Below, in pieces: positions 1-8,334 of a DNA stretch of 33,934 nt. Under the pieces are notes generated by a model that saw only the letters and a program-made list of their open reading frames with translations, had not been told where the DNA came from and did no database searches. How positions within the stretch are numbered: the first letter of the stretch is position 1; each line of letters opens with the position of its first letter. Source of the stretch: a virus; IMG/VR virus record IMGVR_UViG_3300033153_001271, positions 1 through 33,934 of that record; one strand, written 5' to 3'. Both the position numbers and the translations under genes were made by a program.

Positions 1-917
1 CCTAACGTAACGTCTGACTGAACCGTACCAGTAAACAGAATGTTTGCACCTGCACCATCAATGATTGCTTGACGTGTAGAAAGGTTTAAACGATTTGAAC
101 CTGCCACTTGGATAGTTTCACCCGCTTTTACAACTAAGTTAGCTTGGAAAGCTGTTACCGCTAAGGTTTGGGTCATTGTGTCTTTAGCGCCAACGTATGT
201 TGCTGTTGGTGCCGCTGTTAATGTACCCGCTCTGTCTGCTCCGGCTGCGATAGTATAGCTATCTAAAGTCGTTGCCTTCATAACCTTCATACCAGCAAAA
301 TCTTCTGTGATAATAGCTTTACGATGCGCTGCTGAGAAATCACCTGTTGGAATGTTACCCAAACCACGATCAACACCTGCTAGAGTTGTTTGTGTATATG
401 GGTTAACCGTATAACACCAGTCATTATCCATTGGTACACCTGAGCTTTCCATCATTGCGCCCGCTTCTGCGATGTGCGCCCATGTTGAAACTGCTGTTCC
501 GGGCGCTCCAACTGAAAGGTTGCCGTTTTTCATCATATAAGATGCGAAATCAACCTCTAAGTCAGTCTTGATGCGTGTTGCCATTGGTGCAATCAACTGC
601 TCTAGCTGACCCAAGTGGATAGCTTCTTCGACACGAGTAAACTCAACATCAACAGTGAACATATCTTGAACTGTGCCTGTTGCTTTACCTGTTACGATGT
701 CAGAGCGAGTGCCGCCTGAAATGTCGCCATCAGATGTACGTTTTGAAACGTAATCAGTAGGACGTTTGAAATCAACGGTTGCGCCGCTGTCTGGATTGAA
801 TCGACCCGCTAAAAGCTGGGTATCAACATTTTTTGATAACACTCGACTTGACTCAAAAGAGTCTGTAAAGACCTTCGCAAGCTGTCGGGTGACGTTACTT
901 TCTAAATTATTAGCCAT
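1..917 (-). CDS. Major coat protein, N-terminal 305 codons (P22 gp5-like; runs off the left edge)
   Basis: The frame opens at an ATG (917-915) after a weak AGGATAT ribosome site and stays open to base 1. The product begins MANNLESNVTRQLAKVFTDS and includes the block FNPDSGATVDFKRPTDYVSK. It has the length, early position after the scaffold gene and Gly/Ala/Thr-rich later part of a P22-type HK97-fold coat protein. The C-terminal 108 codons lie at the other end of the window (33607-33934), and one codon (GGT) is formed by bases 2, 1 and 33934. The joined protein is 414 aa; P22 gp5 is 430 aa. The role is inferred from gene order and overall resemblance. The frame across the junction is seen directly. 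Confidence 0.8.
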   Translation of the reverse strand, partial: MANNLESNVTRQLAKVFTDSFESSRVLSKNVDTQLLAGRFNPDSGATVDFKRPTDYVSKRTSDGDISGGTRSDIVTGKATGTVQDMFTVDVEFTRVEEAIHLGQLEQLIAPMATRIKTDLEVDFASYMMKNGNLSVGAPGTAVSTWAHIAEAGAMMESSGVPMDNDWCYTVNPYTQTTLAGVDRGLGNIPTGDFSAAHRKAIITEDFAGMKVMKATTLDSYTIAAGADRAGTLTAAPTATYVGAKDTMTQTLAVTAFQANLVVKAGETIQVAGSNRLNLSTRQAIIDGAGANILFTGTVQSDVTL

Positions 918-930
918 GATATTTTATATC

Positions 931-1734
931 CTATGAGAACACTGTTCCTTTTTCGCCTTGTGCTTGAGAGGTCGAAACCCCACCTTCAACAACGGTTTCT
1001 GGGTCAAGTGCGTTTTGAGTTTTTGGTCTAATCGACAAACTATTGCCAATTTCAACCGCCTTCACAAGGGCTTTTACAGGGTTTACCTTAACCAATTCTA
1101 CAAGTTCAGCAGCTTTTGCCGGATTTTAGCCATGATAACTTTAGATAAGTCATTACCTAAAACATCAATAGCTTTATCCTCAAGCTCTTCGTAATTCTTC
1201 ATCTTTAGAGAGTTTGCGCGATCATAATGTTCGCCTATGCTCTCCTCCAATTTAGCATCTTGATTGACTTGAGTAGTTTGAGTTTGACTTTGTTTTACGA
1301 GTTGCGCGACCTGCTCTTGAGCAGCCTTTGTAATTCGTTCGCCGTCATACTTATCTAGTGCTACCGTGTACTCTGCCGTTGTTTCAAAGTCATCTTCGTC
1401 TGGTCGAGACACAAGGGAGTCAGCTTGGGCTTGTTGTAGCCTCAAAAGCTTGTTTTCTTCCTCTAGCATCTCGGCTCGACGGGTTGCTTCGTCAGCGTGT
1501 GTGTTGGCAGCATCTACTTTGCCGTTTAACTTGTCTATTCGTTTTTTAAACCCGTTTGGTCTTTGTGATTTAGAGGCTGGATTTAGAGGCTGGCTTTTCC
1601 TCCCCTTCAACGATAATTTCTACCTCTTCCTCAACATCTTCGGCCGGAACAACTATTGTTTCCCCGTCCATTTCTTCCGATGTTAATTCTGTAGTAATAA
1701 TTTCGTTTTCGGTTTCTATCGCCTGTTCGCTCAT
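931..1734 (-). pseudogene. Scaffolding protein gene with its reading frame broken twice
   Basis: The ATG at 1734 has a GAGGAACC ribosome site and opens an acidic N-terminus (MSEQAIETENEIITTEL...). The frame stops at 1570 because of a 13-bp tandem duplication (1568-1593). Removing one copy joins it in frame to the next open stretch, which is rich in charged coiled-coil sequence (EEENKLLRLQQAQADSL). That stretch stops at 1098. One extra A in the A4 run at 1124-1127 would switch it to a third frame (NPAKAAELVELVKVNPVKAL...) that ends at a TAG at 931-933, 13 nt before the coat ATG. The repaired product is about 263 aa; P22 gp8 is 303 aa. Position between portal and coat, acidity and coiled coil all fit a scaffold. 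The breaks may be real mutations or sequence errors. Confidence 0.7.
1568..1593. repeat. 13-bp perfect tandem duplication inside the scaffold gene
   Basis: The unit atttagaggctgg occurs twice back to back (1568-1580 and 1581-1593). Because 13 is not a multiple of 3, it shifts the scaffold frame. On the coding strand each copy reads CCAGCCTCTAAAT, and deleting one copy gives a seamless ...EEKPASKSQRPNGF... frame. Confidence 0.9.
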
Positions 1735-1809
1735 GTTGGTTCCTCATCATGGTATTGAGTATTTTACCGTGGATAACGCCACGTTCGTATTAGGCAAGCT
1801 ATGCCTGAA

Positions 1810-3846
1810 TTATTGTAGAGTCCGTACATCTGATGGCCCTACTGGTATTTCAGAGAATCGTTTTAATATCTGTTCAGATCTCTTTATACCGATGTCTGTT
1901 ACTATTTCTGCTGTTTCAGCTTTAGTCTTCTCGGCTGCTGCTAAATCTTTTTGTGCTGATGCAATCTTGCCAACACTTGCGGCTTCTAAATTCTTAGCCT
2001 CTGCTAATTGTTGAGCGGTTGCAGCTTCGACCAGTTTATCATTCGGATCTGTTTGCCCTTGTGCTTGCGCTACAATTTGCTCCTCTTCTGGAGTTTCAGG
2101 TTTAATTGTACCACTCTGTAACATTAATTTCCTATTTAAGTCCTTAACGCCTTCAAGCCCCGTGCCTTCAATATTTTCTATCCATGCACCAACTAGAGCA
2201 GGTTGTAGTGAGCTGTTCTCTCCGACCCTCTCAATAACTCTTTCAAGTGATCCAATCGTTGCCGCTTTCTGTGATTCATATTGTGGGCCTAACTCAATAT
2301 CAACGCTAAAACGTCCTTTTGAAACATCATTAATTGTTATTGGGTTTCCAGTTTGAGGGTCTAACGAGTTCATGTTTATTTGTTCATGCCTTATCGTGCC
2401 GTTAAGCCCTAGGACTTTCTTCATTTGGCTACGGGTATAAATGTCTCCGCTGATAGACTCCCAGACTTTTCCAGAATGTTTAATTGATTGATGGATGTTG
2501 TCTGTAATTATTTGAGTGTTTAAATCTTCACGACTCTTTAGAGCGTCGATTGCTTTGCCTGATGCGTCTGGATTAATAGCGTCTTGAGGTGCGTTGCCTG
2601 TTTCTCTCTGAACGAAGTTAGACACTATATCCACTACGCCTAAAGTGTTTGGGTCTACCTGATTAGCTGGTAATGTTGGGATGCCAGCAAAAGGCATGGG
2701 CCTGCCATCAGCGTCTAATTGTGGGTCAATATATAAAAATGCTTTATCGCTCTTATTAGCCCATGCATTCTTAACGTCATTGCTCTTGATTTGGTCGCGA
2801 GTAAAGATAGGCAGCGAGCTACCTGAAACACTAGAGTCCTCGGTCATTCTTGAAACGCTAGTATTTAACACACGATTAGCGTCTTTTAACTTACGAACAA
2901 GCCCTCTGAAATTCTCGACATTAGAAACGTAAGTTCTTACGCCGTACATCGGGATAATAGGTAGCCACTTACCGGGGATACGCTTAGGTTTTTCTAAGAA
3001 ATCATCTCCATTAAAAATAGACTTCCATACTGTACGCCGCTTCATTGTTCTTTTACGGACAAACTCCCAACCTAAAGCTTCTAGCTCAGGCTTGAGTGTT
3101 CCCATTTCTTTTTCAGGATACGCTTTGATTTGATTAGCTTCGACATTCTGCCAAACCTGTACCTTTTCTTTAATAACTTTTATTTCGTATCTTTCTGCAA
3201 CATAAATAACTTCACGAGTAGACCAATTAAAACTAAGCGAGCTTTCTGGAGCATATGCGCTAACAGGTTTTGCGTCTGGCCATTGGTCTTTAAATGATTC
3301 TGGGCTGTGGCCAGTTAGAACCGTGACCCGTTTAGCGTCTGCTTTATCTGCTCTCGTTGCTGTTTCATCAAACATAACGTGGTCATAAGCATTAATGATT
3401 GGAGTCCATACCGTTTCTTGGTCTTCGTTTTCTGGATCTTCTTCATCTACAAACCGAGTGGATATTTTAAACGCACCCATACCACAAACAGCCGTTTCAT
3501 AGATTGAGTTGTCTTGTGATATTTGCCCGTCATTGTCTTTGAAGTCAGACCGATAAATACCATTTAATAAGTTAGCGTCATCTGGACTTGTATTTGCATC
3601 ATCGGGAGTAAATACAACATTGGCGCGGTTTAAGTTCCGCTCTCCTATGTATCTCATTACATAAGGGCTTGTTATGTCAAATTCTAGCTTAACCCTGTTA
3701 TCAGAGTAGGAATCACTCAGGAAGTCTTCCCACATTCCTCCATCAACCCCAATAAAGCGCATGTCTTCATTAGCGGCTAATCGGGTATATCGAATTGCAT
3801 CATAGTCTTTCGACACATCATTTTTGTATTTGTCTAAATCACTCAT
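1810..3846 (-). CDS. Portal protein (P22 gp1-like)
   Basis: The 678-aa product should form the dodecameric ring at the packaging vertex, through which DNA enters and leaves the head. It starts MSDLDKYKNDVSKDYDAIRY and carries the EDFLSDSYSDNRVKLEFDI and VMRYIGERNLNRANVVFTPD region of P22-type portals. Its size is close to P22 gp1 (725 aa). The last 150 residues form a long charged, Ala/Glu/Lys-rich helix (QLAEAKNLEAASVGKIASAQ...), as in the C-terminal barrel of long portals, though shorter. Its ATG overlaps the TGA of the large terminase gene (ATGA), so translation is probably coupled. The position between terminase and scaffold is the standard order. Confidence 0.88.
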   Translation of the reverse strand: MSDLDKYKNDVSKDYDAIRYTRLAANEDMRFIGVDGGMWEDFLSDSYSDNRVKLEFDITSPYVMRYIGERNLNRANVVFTPDDANTSPDDANLLNGIYRSDFKDNDGQISQDNSIYETAVCGMGAFKISTRFVDEEDPENEDQETVWTPIINAYDHVMFDETATRADKADAKRVTVLTGHSPESFKDQWPDAKPVSAYAPESSLSFNWSTREVIYVAERYEIKVIKEKVQVWQNVEANQIKAYPEKEMGTLKPELEALGWEFVRKRTMKRRTVWKSIFNGDDFLEKPKRIPGKWLPIIPMYGVRTYVSNVENFRGLVRKLKDANRVLNTSVSRMTEDSSVSGSSLPIFTRDQIKSNDVKNAWANKSDKAFLYIDPQLDADGRPMPFAGIPTLPANQVDPNTLGVVDIVSNFVQRETGNAPQDAINPDASGKAIDALKSREDLNTQIITDNIHQSIKHSGKVWESISGDIYTRSQMKKVLGLNGTIRHEQINMNSLDPQTGNPITINDVSKGRFSVDIELGPQYESQKAATIGSLERVIERVGENSSLQPALVGAWIENIEGTGLEGVKDLNRKLMLQSGTIKPETPEEEQIVAQAQGQTDPNDKLVEAATAQQLAEAKNLEAASVGKIASAQKDLAAAEKTKAETAEIVTDIGIKRSEQILKRFSEIPVGPSDVRTLQ

Positions 3847-5183
3847 CTAAAACCTACTCGTTGAGGTATGATAATTTCTTCATAGTTTTGAACGGGTCTA
3901 GCGATACCGGGGAATAGCTCTGTGAAAGCCCATACAAACCAATCCAATCTATTCGGAGATCGTGCGCCGGTGTAACCTGTAGTGGTACACGCCAATAACT
4001 CATCTTCTAGGTCGCTGAAATCGCCTATTAGTTTAATCTTACCGGTTTCATGTAGTGCGCTGATAGGTTCTGCTCTCACTGTTTTGCCTCTTGATGCGCT
4101 TACAGACTTATATGATACATTAGGATTGGCTGTTTTAACAACAAATTCGACCATTGCGCCGCCGTAGTTCGTTTCTGCAACAATTCTATCTGCGTTATGT
4201 CTCTCGTATGCGCTTGCAGCAATAGCACCCCATTTAGCAGGGCCAGCCTTTACGGTTAAGTCTTCAAAGACGTAACCAATACCATCTGAACCAATCCCCG
4301 CCACACCGATACCAATAGCGTCGTTGTTCGCGTTTTCGTCATCACTTGCGCCAGATGGATCAACAGCAACCACAACACGAACCATTGTTACGCCATTAGG
4401 TAGTCCGTCAACACGAGAGCCTTCGATAATATCTGTTGTCCATAAAGCATTTTCAGTATTATCCCCAAACTTGCCATCGTAAAATCTGTCTCTTTGTCGT
4501 TTTGGTAGGTCTTGTAATTTTTGAAGGTATGATTCTGATAAATTCTCAGCGTTATCCTTTGGATTCATTAGCATACAAGCGTAAGCGTCTGGATTCTTTA
4601 GTGGTCTATTTGTATCGGGGTCTTTTTTGTCAATGAATAACTTATATGTCCAATGACCTTTGCTTGGTGGGTTTTCATCAAAGTACATCTTCTGTCTTAA
4701 TTCGTGCGTTTGCCCATTTCGTTCATAAGTACAGACTTGAGCTAATCGAGTGATTAATATTAGATAGCCCTGATACGCTATTTGTGAACACTCGTTAAGG
4801 AATATTGATGCGTACTCATTGCCGAGTATCTTTTCTACTCGGTCTTTATCATCTAATCCACCAAACCATACTTGAGATCCATTATCGAACCGAATAAACC
4901 AATCCGTCTTATCTAGGTGATAAGTTATATCAGGAAAGCATAAGGACATCATTTTGGGGAAGGTGTCGTGTATTACTGAGGTTTTAACGTGATTAAATCT
5001 AAATCTTAGGACAACGTGGCGTGATTTCTCTACCGCTAACGCTCTCCATGCAATCGTTCTTAAGGTTGTGAATGTCTTTGTTGAGCGCGAACCGCCGTAC
5101 AATAATAAATAATCAGCATCAGAACCAAGCATTTTAATAGCTTCGTTTTGCTTGTCGGTTAATTTAAAGGGTGTTTGCGTCAT
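3843..5183 (-). CDS. Terminase large subunit
   Basis: This ATP-driven packaging motor and nuclease has 446 aa. A Walker A-type loop GGSRSTKT lies at residues 30-37, and a Walker B-like SIFLNE at 126-131 ends in the catalytic Glu. The C-terminal RNase H-like nuclease half begins at VVAVDPSG (Asp 275) and has a second acidic block VAETNYGG near 335-342. The order ATPase then nuclease, and the length, fit TerL. The start lies 20 bp inside the end of the small-subunit gene, and the stop overlaps the portal start. The deviant P-loop (GGSRSTKT) is usual for this terminase family. Confidence 0.93.
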   Translation of the reverse strand: MTQTPFKLTDKQNEAIKMLGSDADYLLLYGGSRSTKTFTTLRTIAWRALAVEKSRHVVLRFRFNHVKTSVIHDTFPKMMSLCFPDITYHLDKTDWFIRFDNGSQVWFGGLDDKDRVEKILGNEYASIFLNECSQIAYQGYLILITRLAQVCTYERNGQTHELRQKMYFDENPPSKGHWTYKLFIDKKDPDTNRPLKNPDAYACMLMNPKDNAENLSESYLQKLQDLPKRQRDRFYDGKFGDNTENALWTTDIIEGSRVDGLPNGVTMVRVVVAVDPSGASDDENANNDAIGIGVAGIGSDGIGYVFEDLTVKAGPAKWGAIAASAYERHNADRIVAETNYGGAMVEFVVKTANPNVSYKSVSASRGKTVRAEPISALHETGKIKLIGDFSDLEDELLACTTTGYTGARSPNRLDWFVWAFTELFPGIARPVQNYEEIIIPQRVGFR

Positions 5184-5595
5184 CGTCTGGCATTTGAATG
5201 GTAACGTGGGAGGTGGTGTCTACTTCTGTCTTGTCTTTCCATTTAAAGTTGTTCTTTAAGCTAAAGATTGAGCCTGTTACCGCCGTTCCGGCCAGTCTTT
5301 GCTCTAACGACATCTCCACTCTTTGCTTCGCGGTCTTTACAGTCGCAAGAAATTCGCCTTTCTGCTCGTAATTTCTAAATGCTTCTGTAGACATGCTTAA
5401 TGTATAAGCAAGCCCCGATATAGAGGGAACAACATCTTCAATGTTTTTTATGATTGCTAAGTCGTCTTCTAGTAGGTCTTCTAGTAATGAATCGTCATCC
5501 GTTCTTTGTATGCGGCAAGCGAGAAAATATAAGTCAATAATGCGCTGCATCTCTTTTGGGCTTGAGTACTTAGGGGGTCGTCCTACCGCTACCAT
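5164..5595 (-). CDS. Terminase small subunit (P22 gp3-like)
   Basis: The product is 143 aa. It opens with GRPPKYSSPKEMQRIIDLYF, followed by SISGLAYTLSMSTEAFRNYE. This is the helix-turn-helix pattern of small terminases that recognise the packaging site (GRP.KY...GLA..L..S...). A charged helix (TAKQRVEMSLEQRLAG) that would build the oligomeric core follows, then FSLKNNFKWKDKTEVD, which is typical of the family tail. The ATG overlaps the TGG-TAG end of the upstream gene. The tail overlaps the large-subunit start by 20 bp. The specificity site (pac) is not identified here. Confidence 0.87.
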   Translation of the reverse strand: MVAVGRPPKYSSPKEMQRIIDLYFLACRIQRTDDDSLLEDLLEDDLAIIKNIEDVVPSISGLAYTLSMSTEAFRNYEQKGEFLATVKTAKQRVEMSLEQRLAGTAVTGSIFSLKNNFKWKDKTEVDTTSHVTIQMPDDDANTL

Positions 5596-5876
5596 TTCTT
5601 GCTCACATAAAATCGTTTAGTTTTAACGTCTTTTTCGTCTGTTGATGCTTTTACTAGGTTTGCAGTTAGTGTGTACTGACTTACTAATAAATCTTCTGTT
5701 TCGTCATTAGTGAGGAATCCTGTCCACTTATCATCTATTGCTGTAACGGTTCGATTAATTGAAGTGGTGTCATCGGGGTATCGCTTTAAGTTTAACGTAC
5801 ACACCCAGCCGGATGTTGATTCGCCATCGAGGTCGAATACAAAAGGGAGTGATTCGCCTTGTTTAATTATTAGCAT
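5589..5876 (-). CDS. Small beta-rich virion-associated protein, unknown
   Basis: The 95-aa protein begins MLIIKQGESLPFVFDLDGES and continues with alternating beta-type segments ending in KTKRFYVSKKW. The pattern 'i.qG....f.fdldg.....W.c.l..kr' recalls the N-terminal beta-sandwich of phage tail and baseplate accessory proteins, but I cannot name a family. It overlaps the gene upstream by 7 bp and the small terminase downstream by 7 bp, so it belongs to the same late transcript. Confidence 0.6.
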   Translation of the reverse strand: MLIIKQGESLPFVFDLDGESTSGWVCTLNLKRYPDDTTSINRTVTAIDDKWTGFLTNDETEDLLVSQYTLTANLVKASTDEKDVKTKRFYVSKKW

Positions 5877-6238
5877 ACTGCGTCCACGTCAAACTCGACA
5901 CATAAACCTATAATTACTTTATTAGGGCTTGCGCCTGTATCGGTATAAGTTCCGTAAGCCTTCCAAGGATTCGAGTTTGCTCTGCTGCCTGATTGGTCTA
6001 AAAAGGCTGGCTCTATATCGTAAATTAGATACTCATTAGCAAGGGCTGTGATAGGTGAGCCATCTGGATCGTCAAAAGTCACACCAACACCACCTAAAGC
6101 AACTTCTGAGGCTGTTTGGGTTTTAGTTATCTCTGTGCCATCAGGCTTAATAAAAGTAATTTCTAGCTCTGTGTTTGTGGACATATCCACAGACATATTA
6201 GCGTAAAACTTTTTTCCAGACTCGCCAATTACAAACAT
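5870..6238 (-). CDS. Hypothetical beta-rich protein of the late operon
   Basis: I choose the ATG at 6238 (protein MFVIGESGKKFYANMSVDMS..., 122 aa) because AGGAGATTG sits 7 nt upstream. A TTG two codons earlier has no separate site. The sequence contains TELEITFIKPDGTEITKTQT, a beta-sandwich pattern seen in phage structural proteins, and no catalytic motif. It comes right after an HNH gene and overlaps the next small gene by 7 bp. It is probably a minor virion or assembly protein. The function is not known. Confidence 0.6.
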   Translation of the reverse strand: MFVIGESGKKFYANMSVDMSTNTELEITFIKPDGTEITKTQTASEVALGGVGVTFDDPDGSPITALANEYLIYDIEPAFLDQSGSRANSNPWKAYGTYTDTGASPNKVIIGLCVEFDVDAVC

Positions 6239-6248
6239 AAACAATCTC

Positions 6249-6701
6249 CTAAATATGTTTCCATGTTACCCGATTTATTATACTGAAAATAGCCGACTCT
6301 GAAACAGAATGTATTTCGCCTAGCTTTTTATGGGTAGCTTTGGTGTATCTATATATCGCACGAATGTTAACCACGTCAACCTCGCGCAGCCTCACCCGCC
6401 CATTTTTCTCTCCGGCGGTATCTGGTGTTTTTCCTCGCCCTTTAGCCTTCTTGTCGGCCATATTGTCTTGATGCGCCCCCAAGAATAAATGATTAGGGTT
6501 TACGCAGGCGGGGTTATCGCAATTATGGCAAACAAGCAGATTTTTAGGGATCTTTCCATGTGTTGCGGCGTATGATGTTCTATGAGCTAACCTATTTTCT
6601 TTACCTCTAAAGACTCCATAGCCAGCAGGATTCTTACAAGCCCCCCACTCCCAGCATTCTTCTGGGCCTTTAATGTCTACCTTATCCCAAAACCTTTTCA
6701 T
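6249..6701 (-). CDS. HNH homing-type endonuclease with C-terminal DNA-binding helices
   Basis: The 150-aa product has the zinc-finger HNH block CHNCDNPACVNPNHLFLG at residues 58-75, preceded by RLAHRTSYAATHGKI. This is the HNH_3-type core of phage free-standing homing nucleases, which cut an intron-less or gene-less allele and are copied in during repair. The C-terminal third (VVNIRAIYRYTKATHKKLGE...SESAIFSIIN) looks like a helix-turn-helix targeting module. The start follows the stop of the Gly-rich gene by one base, with AAGGAATAAT as ribosome site. It resembles the HNH protein at 14406-14948 (both share CDNP.C.NP.HLFLG), so the two may descend from one invader. Confidence 0.9.
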   Translation of the reverse strand: MKRFWDKVDIKGPEECWEWGACKNPAGYGVFRGKENRLAHRTSYAATHGKIPKNLLVCHNCDNPACVNPNHLFLGAHQDNMADKKAKGRGKTPDTAGEKNGRVRLREVDVVNIRAIYRYTKATHKKLGEIHSVSESAIFSIINRVTWKHI

Positions 6702-6702
6702 A

Positions 6703-6999
6703 TTATTCCTTGGAGCTTATGCCGCCGCCGCTTGTGTTGGCTTCTGAGTCTACGCCGCCGCCTAAAATATCGGAAAGACTGTAAACGCCTCTTGCTAGAT
6801 ACATTTTACTGCTTATCCCGCCGCCTGTCGAATTTGAAAGGCTATTTATTCCGCCGCCGTCTATATTTGCGGTTGATAATATTCCTCTACCTATTCCTGC
6901 TATTGCCTCTGCTAATTCCTTAGCAACAAAACCAAGATAAGACTGGTTAGGGAAACCAGTAGCGCCTAATCCCGTTATTTGATTACCGGAGAGGGCCAT
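6703..6999 (-). CDS. Glycine-rich repeat protein between two HNH genes
   Basis: The 98-aa protein has three GGGI/GGGV-S blocks (DGGGINSLSNSTGGGISSK, LGGGVDSEANTSGGGISSK). These give degenerate Gly-Ser-Asn repeats in the C-terminal half. The N-terminus (MALSGNQITGLGATGFPNQSY) resembles the short attachment segments of phage tail or fibre-linked proteins. It starts in a TAATG overlap with the HNH-AP2 gene upstream and ends one base before the next HNH start. The function is unknown. It may be a fibre segment or surface decoration. Confidence 0.55.
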   Translation of the reverse strand: MALSGNQITGLGATGFPNQSYLGFVAKELAEAIAGIGRGILSTANIDGGGINSLSNSTGGGISSKMYLARGVYSLSDILGGGVDSEANTSGGGISSKE

Positions 7000-7487
7000 T
7001 ATTTCATACCGTGATTTTCATGGAATCCATATCTGTTTTCTGCTGACTTCCTCAAGCAGGCCGCCTCAAAGATAGCGCTTCTAACCCCGAGATATATTTG
7101 CTTTTTGTTAACGTTTATTACAGAGAGCCATTTAGTCATATCTTTTCGCCAAGTCACCCCTGTAATTCCAGATTTATTATTCAAATACATTGTTTGATTC
7201 TTGCTATTTAGCTGAGGATCGGAGTTTCTCAGGTTTAAAAACTTATTGTCATCTCGAATATGGTTTATGTGATCAATCTCGCAGGGGTGGTCTCCAGTCA
7301 TATATAGCCATGCCAGCCTATGCGCCTTATATGGTTTCCCGTCTGCGTATATTACAGTATAGCCCTCGTCATTAATTGATCCGGCAACACTACCTTTTTT
7401 TCTTCCCCCCCGATCAAATATTCTAATAAATACACCTGTTAGTGGATTGTAGTCGTATAGCTCTTTCAGTCTTTCTTGGATTATCAT
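6999..7487 (-). CDS. HNH endonuclease with C-terminal AP2 DNA-binding domain
   Basis: In this 162-aa protein the HNH core is around residues 54-90 (HRLAWLYMTGDHPCEIDHIN, then DDNKFLNLR). An AP2-like domain follows at about 105-155 (NKSGITGVTWRKDMTKW ... FEAACLRKSAENRYG). This two-domain form is typical of free-standing phage homing endonucleases. The start overlaps the stop of the upstream gene (ATGA) and its own stop overlaps the next start (TAATG). It is therefore cleanly inserted at a gene boundary. The protein at 21203-21697 has the same architecture. Confidence 0.92.
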   Translation of the reverse strand: MIIQERLKELYDYNPLTGVFIRIFDRGGRKKGSVAGSINDEGYTVIYADGKPYKAHRLAWLYMTGDHPCEIDHINHIRDDNKFLNLRNSDPQLNSKNQTMYLNNKSGITGVTWRKDMTKWLSVINVNKKQIYLGVRSAIFEAACLRKSAENRYGFHENHGMK

Positions 7488-8332
7488 TTCATGTTGGCTC
7501 CGTGACTTGAGGTTACCGCCGTAGTAACCGCTGTGATTGTCGCTGTTTTCGTTGACCCATCGTAGTCAGTTATATCGGTTGCCTGCTGATTAAGTGTTCC
7601 AGCGTTAAATATTAGTATTCGACCGTTATAAACGTCATTAGTTGAGCTTGCGGCTGAACCGTCAACATTACCTAAGATAGCTGTAGTGGTTGTGCCGCCC
7701 GTAAACGTGCAAGGGAGGCCATCTGCTGAGTTGCTGACAATATAGGCTAATTCGGCTGCTGTGGGCGTTCTCGCTTCCATTTCGGTGTTGGTTGGCCCGT
7801 CGTAATCAGATAAAGCCGTATCACACTCTGTGTTCACCTGTGCGGCGCTCAAATCATTTAACGCATTAATTAATGCGGGAATATCAGTGGTTGTGTCTGC
7901 TGCGACAATATCCAAAATTAAATCTAATCGACCACCATTAGCCCAGTCTGTTTGCAGCTCATTAGTGTCTGCTACTATTGCTGCCGTTGTAGCAACAACA
8001 GTGTCCGTCTTAGTTTCTATATCAACAGTGTTTGCTAATGTGGAGGCAACGTCTGTGCGAATATCATCATAAACTAATGTAACTGCACCACCTGAGTTAT
8101 CAGTAATCTTCCAAGCACCCTGCACATTAATTGTTCCGCCTGTGCAACTTGCGGCGATGACTAATACACCCATTCCGCTGATAGTCATGGTATCCGTACC
8201 CGTATTATTGAAGTTTCTAACCTCAATACCATTACGGAAATCACTTACACTTAATTCGTGGCCGACTGCTGCTGTCGTTCCGAAATCAAATATCATCGGA
8301 GTATCAACCAGCAAAGATCGGCAATTAACCAT
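7484..8332 (-). CDS. Fibre- or surface-type virion protein, low complexity
   Basis: The 282-aa protein is rich in Thr, Ala, Asp and Ile. The first 85 residues (SLLVDTPMIFDFGTTAAVGH ... INVQGAWKITDNSGGAVTLV) look like a beta-helical edge. A coiled-coil-like stretch follows (VDIETKTDTVVATTAAIVAD), and the C-terminal beta domain starts near LPCTFTGGTTTTAIL. Sequences of this composition occur in phage tail-fibre and neck proteins. There is no enzyme motif. It starts 2 nt after the stop of the 388-aa gene and ends in an ATGA overlap with the HNH-AP2 gene. Confidence 0.6.
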   Translation of the reverse strand: MVNCRSLLVDTPMIFDFGTTAAVGHELSVSDFRNGIEVRNFNNTGTDTMTISGMGVLVIAASCTGGTINVQGAWKITDNSGGAVTLVYDDIRTDVASTLANTVDIETKTDTVVATTAAIVADTNELQTDWANGGRLDLILDIVAADTTTDIPALINALNDLSAAQVNTECDTALSDYDGPTNTEMEARTPTAAELAYIVSNSADGLPCTFTGGTTTTAILGNVDGSAASSTNDVYNGRILIFNAGTLNQQATDITDYDGSTKTATITAVTTAVTSSHGANMK

Positions 8333-8334
8333 TC

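Noticed and set aside
1098-1133. Programmed -1 frameshift in the scaffold gene
   Set aside because: The AAA codon would have to re-pair with UAA, and no slippery heptamer or downstream pseudoknot is seen. An indel is more likely.
1768-1783. Hairpin CGTGG/CCACG between portal and scaffold
   Set aside because: Only five base pairs and no U-tract on either strand, so it is not a convincing terminator.
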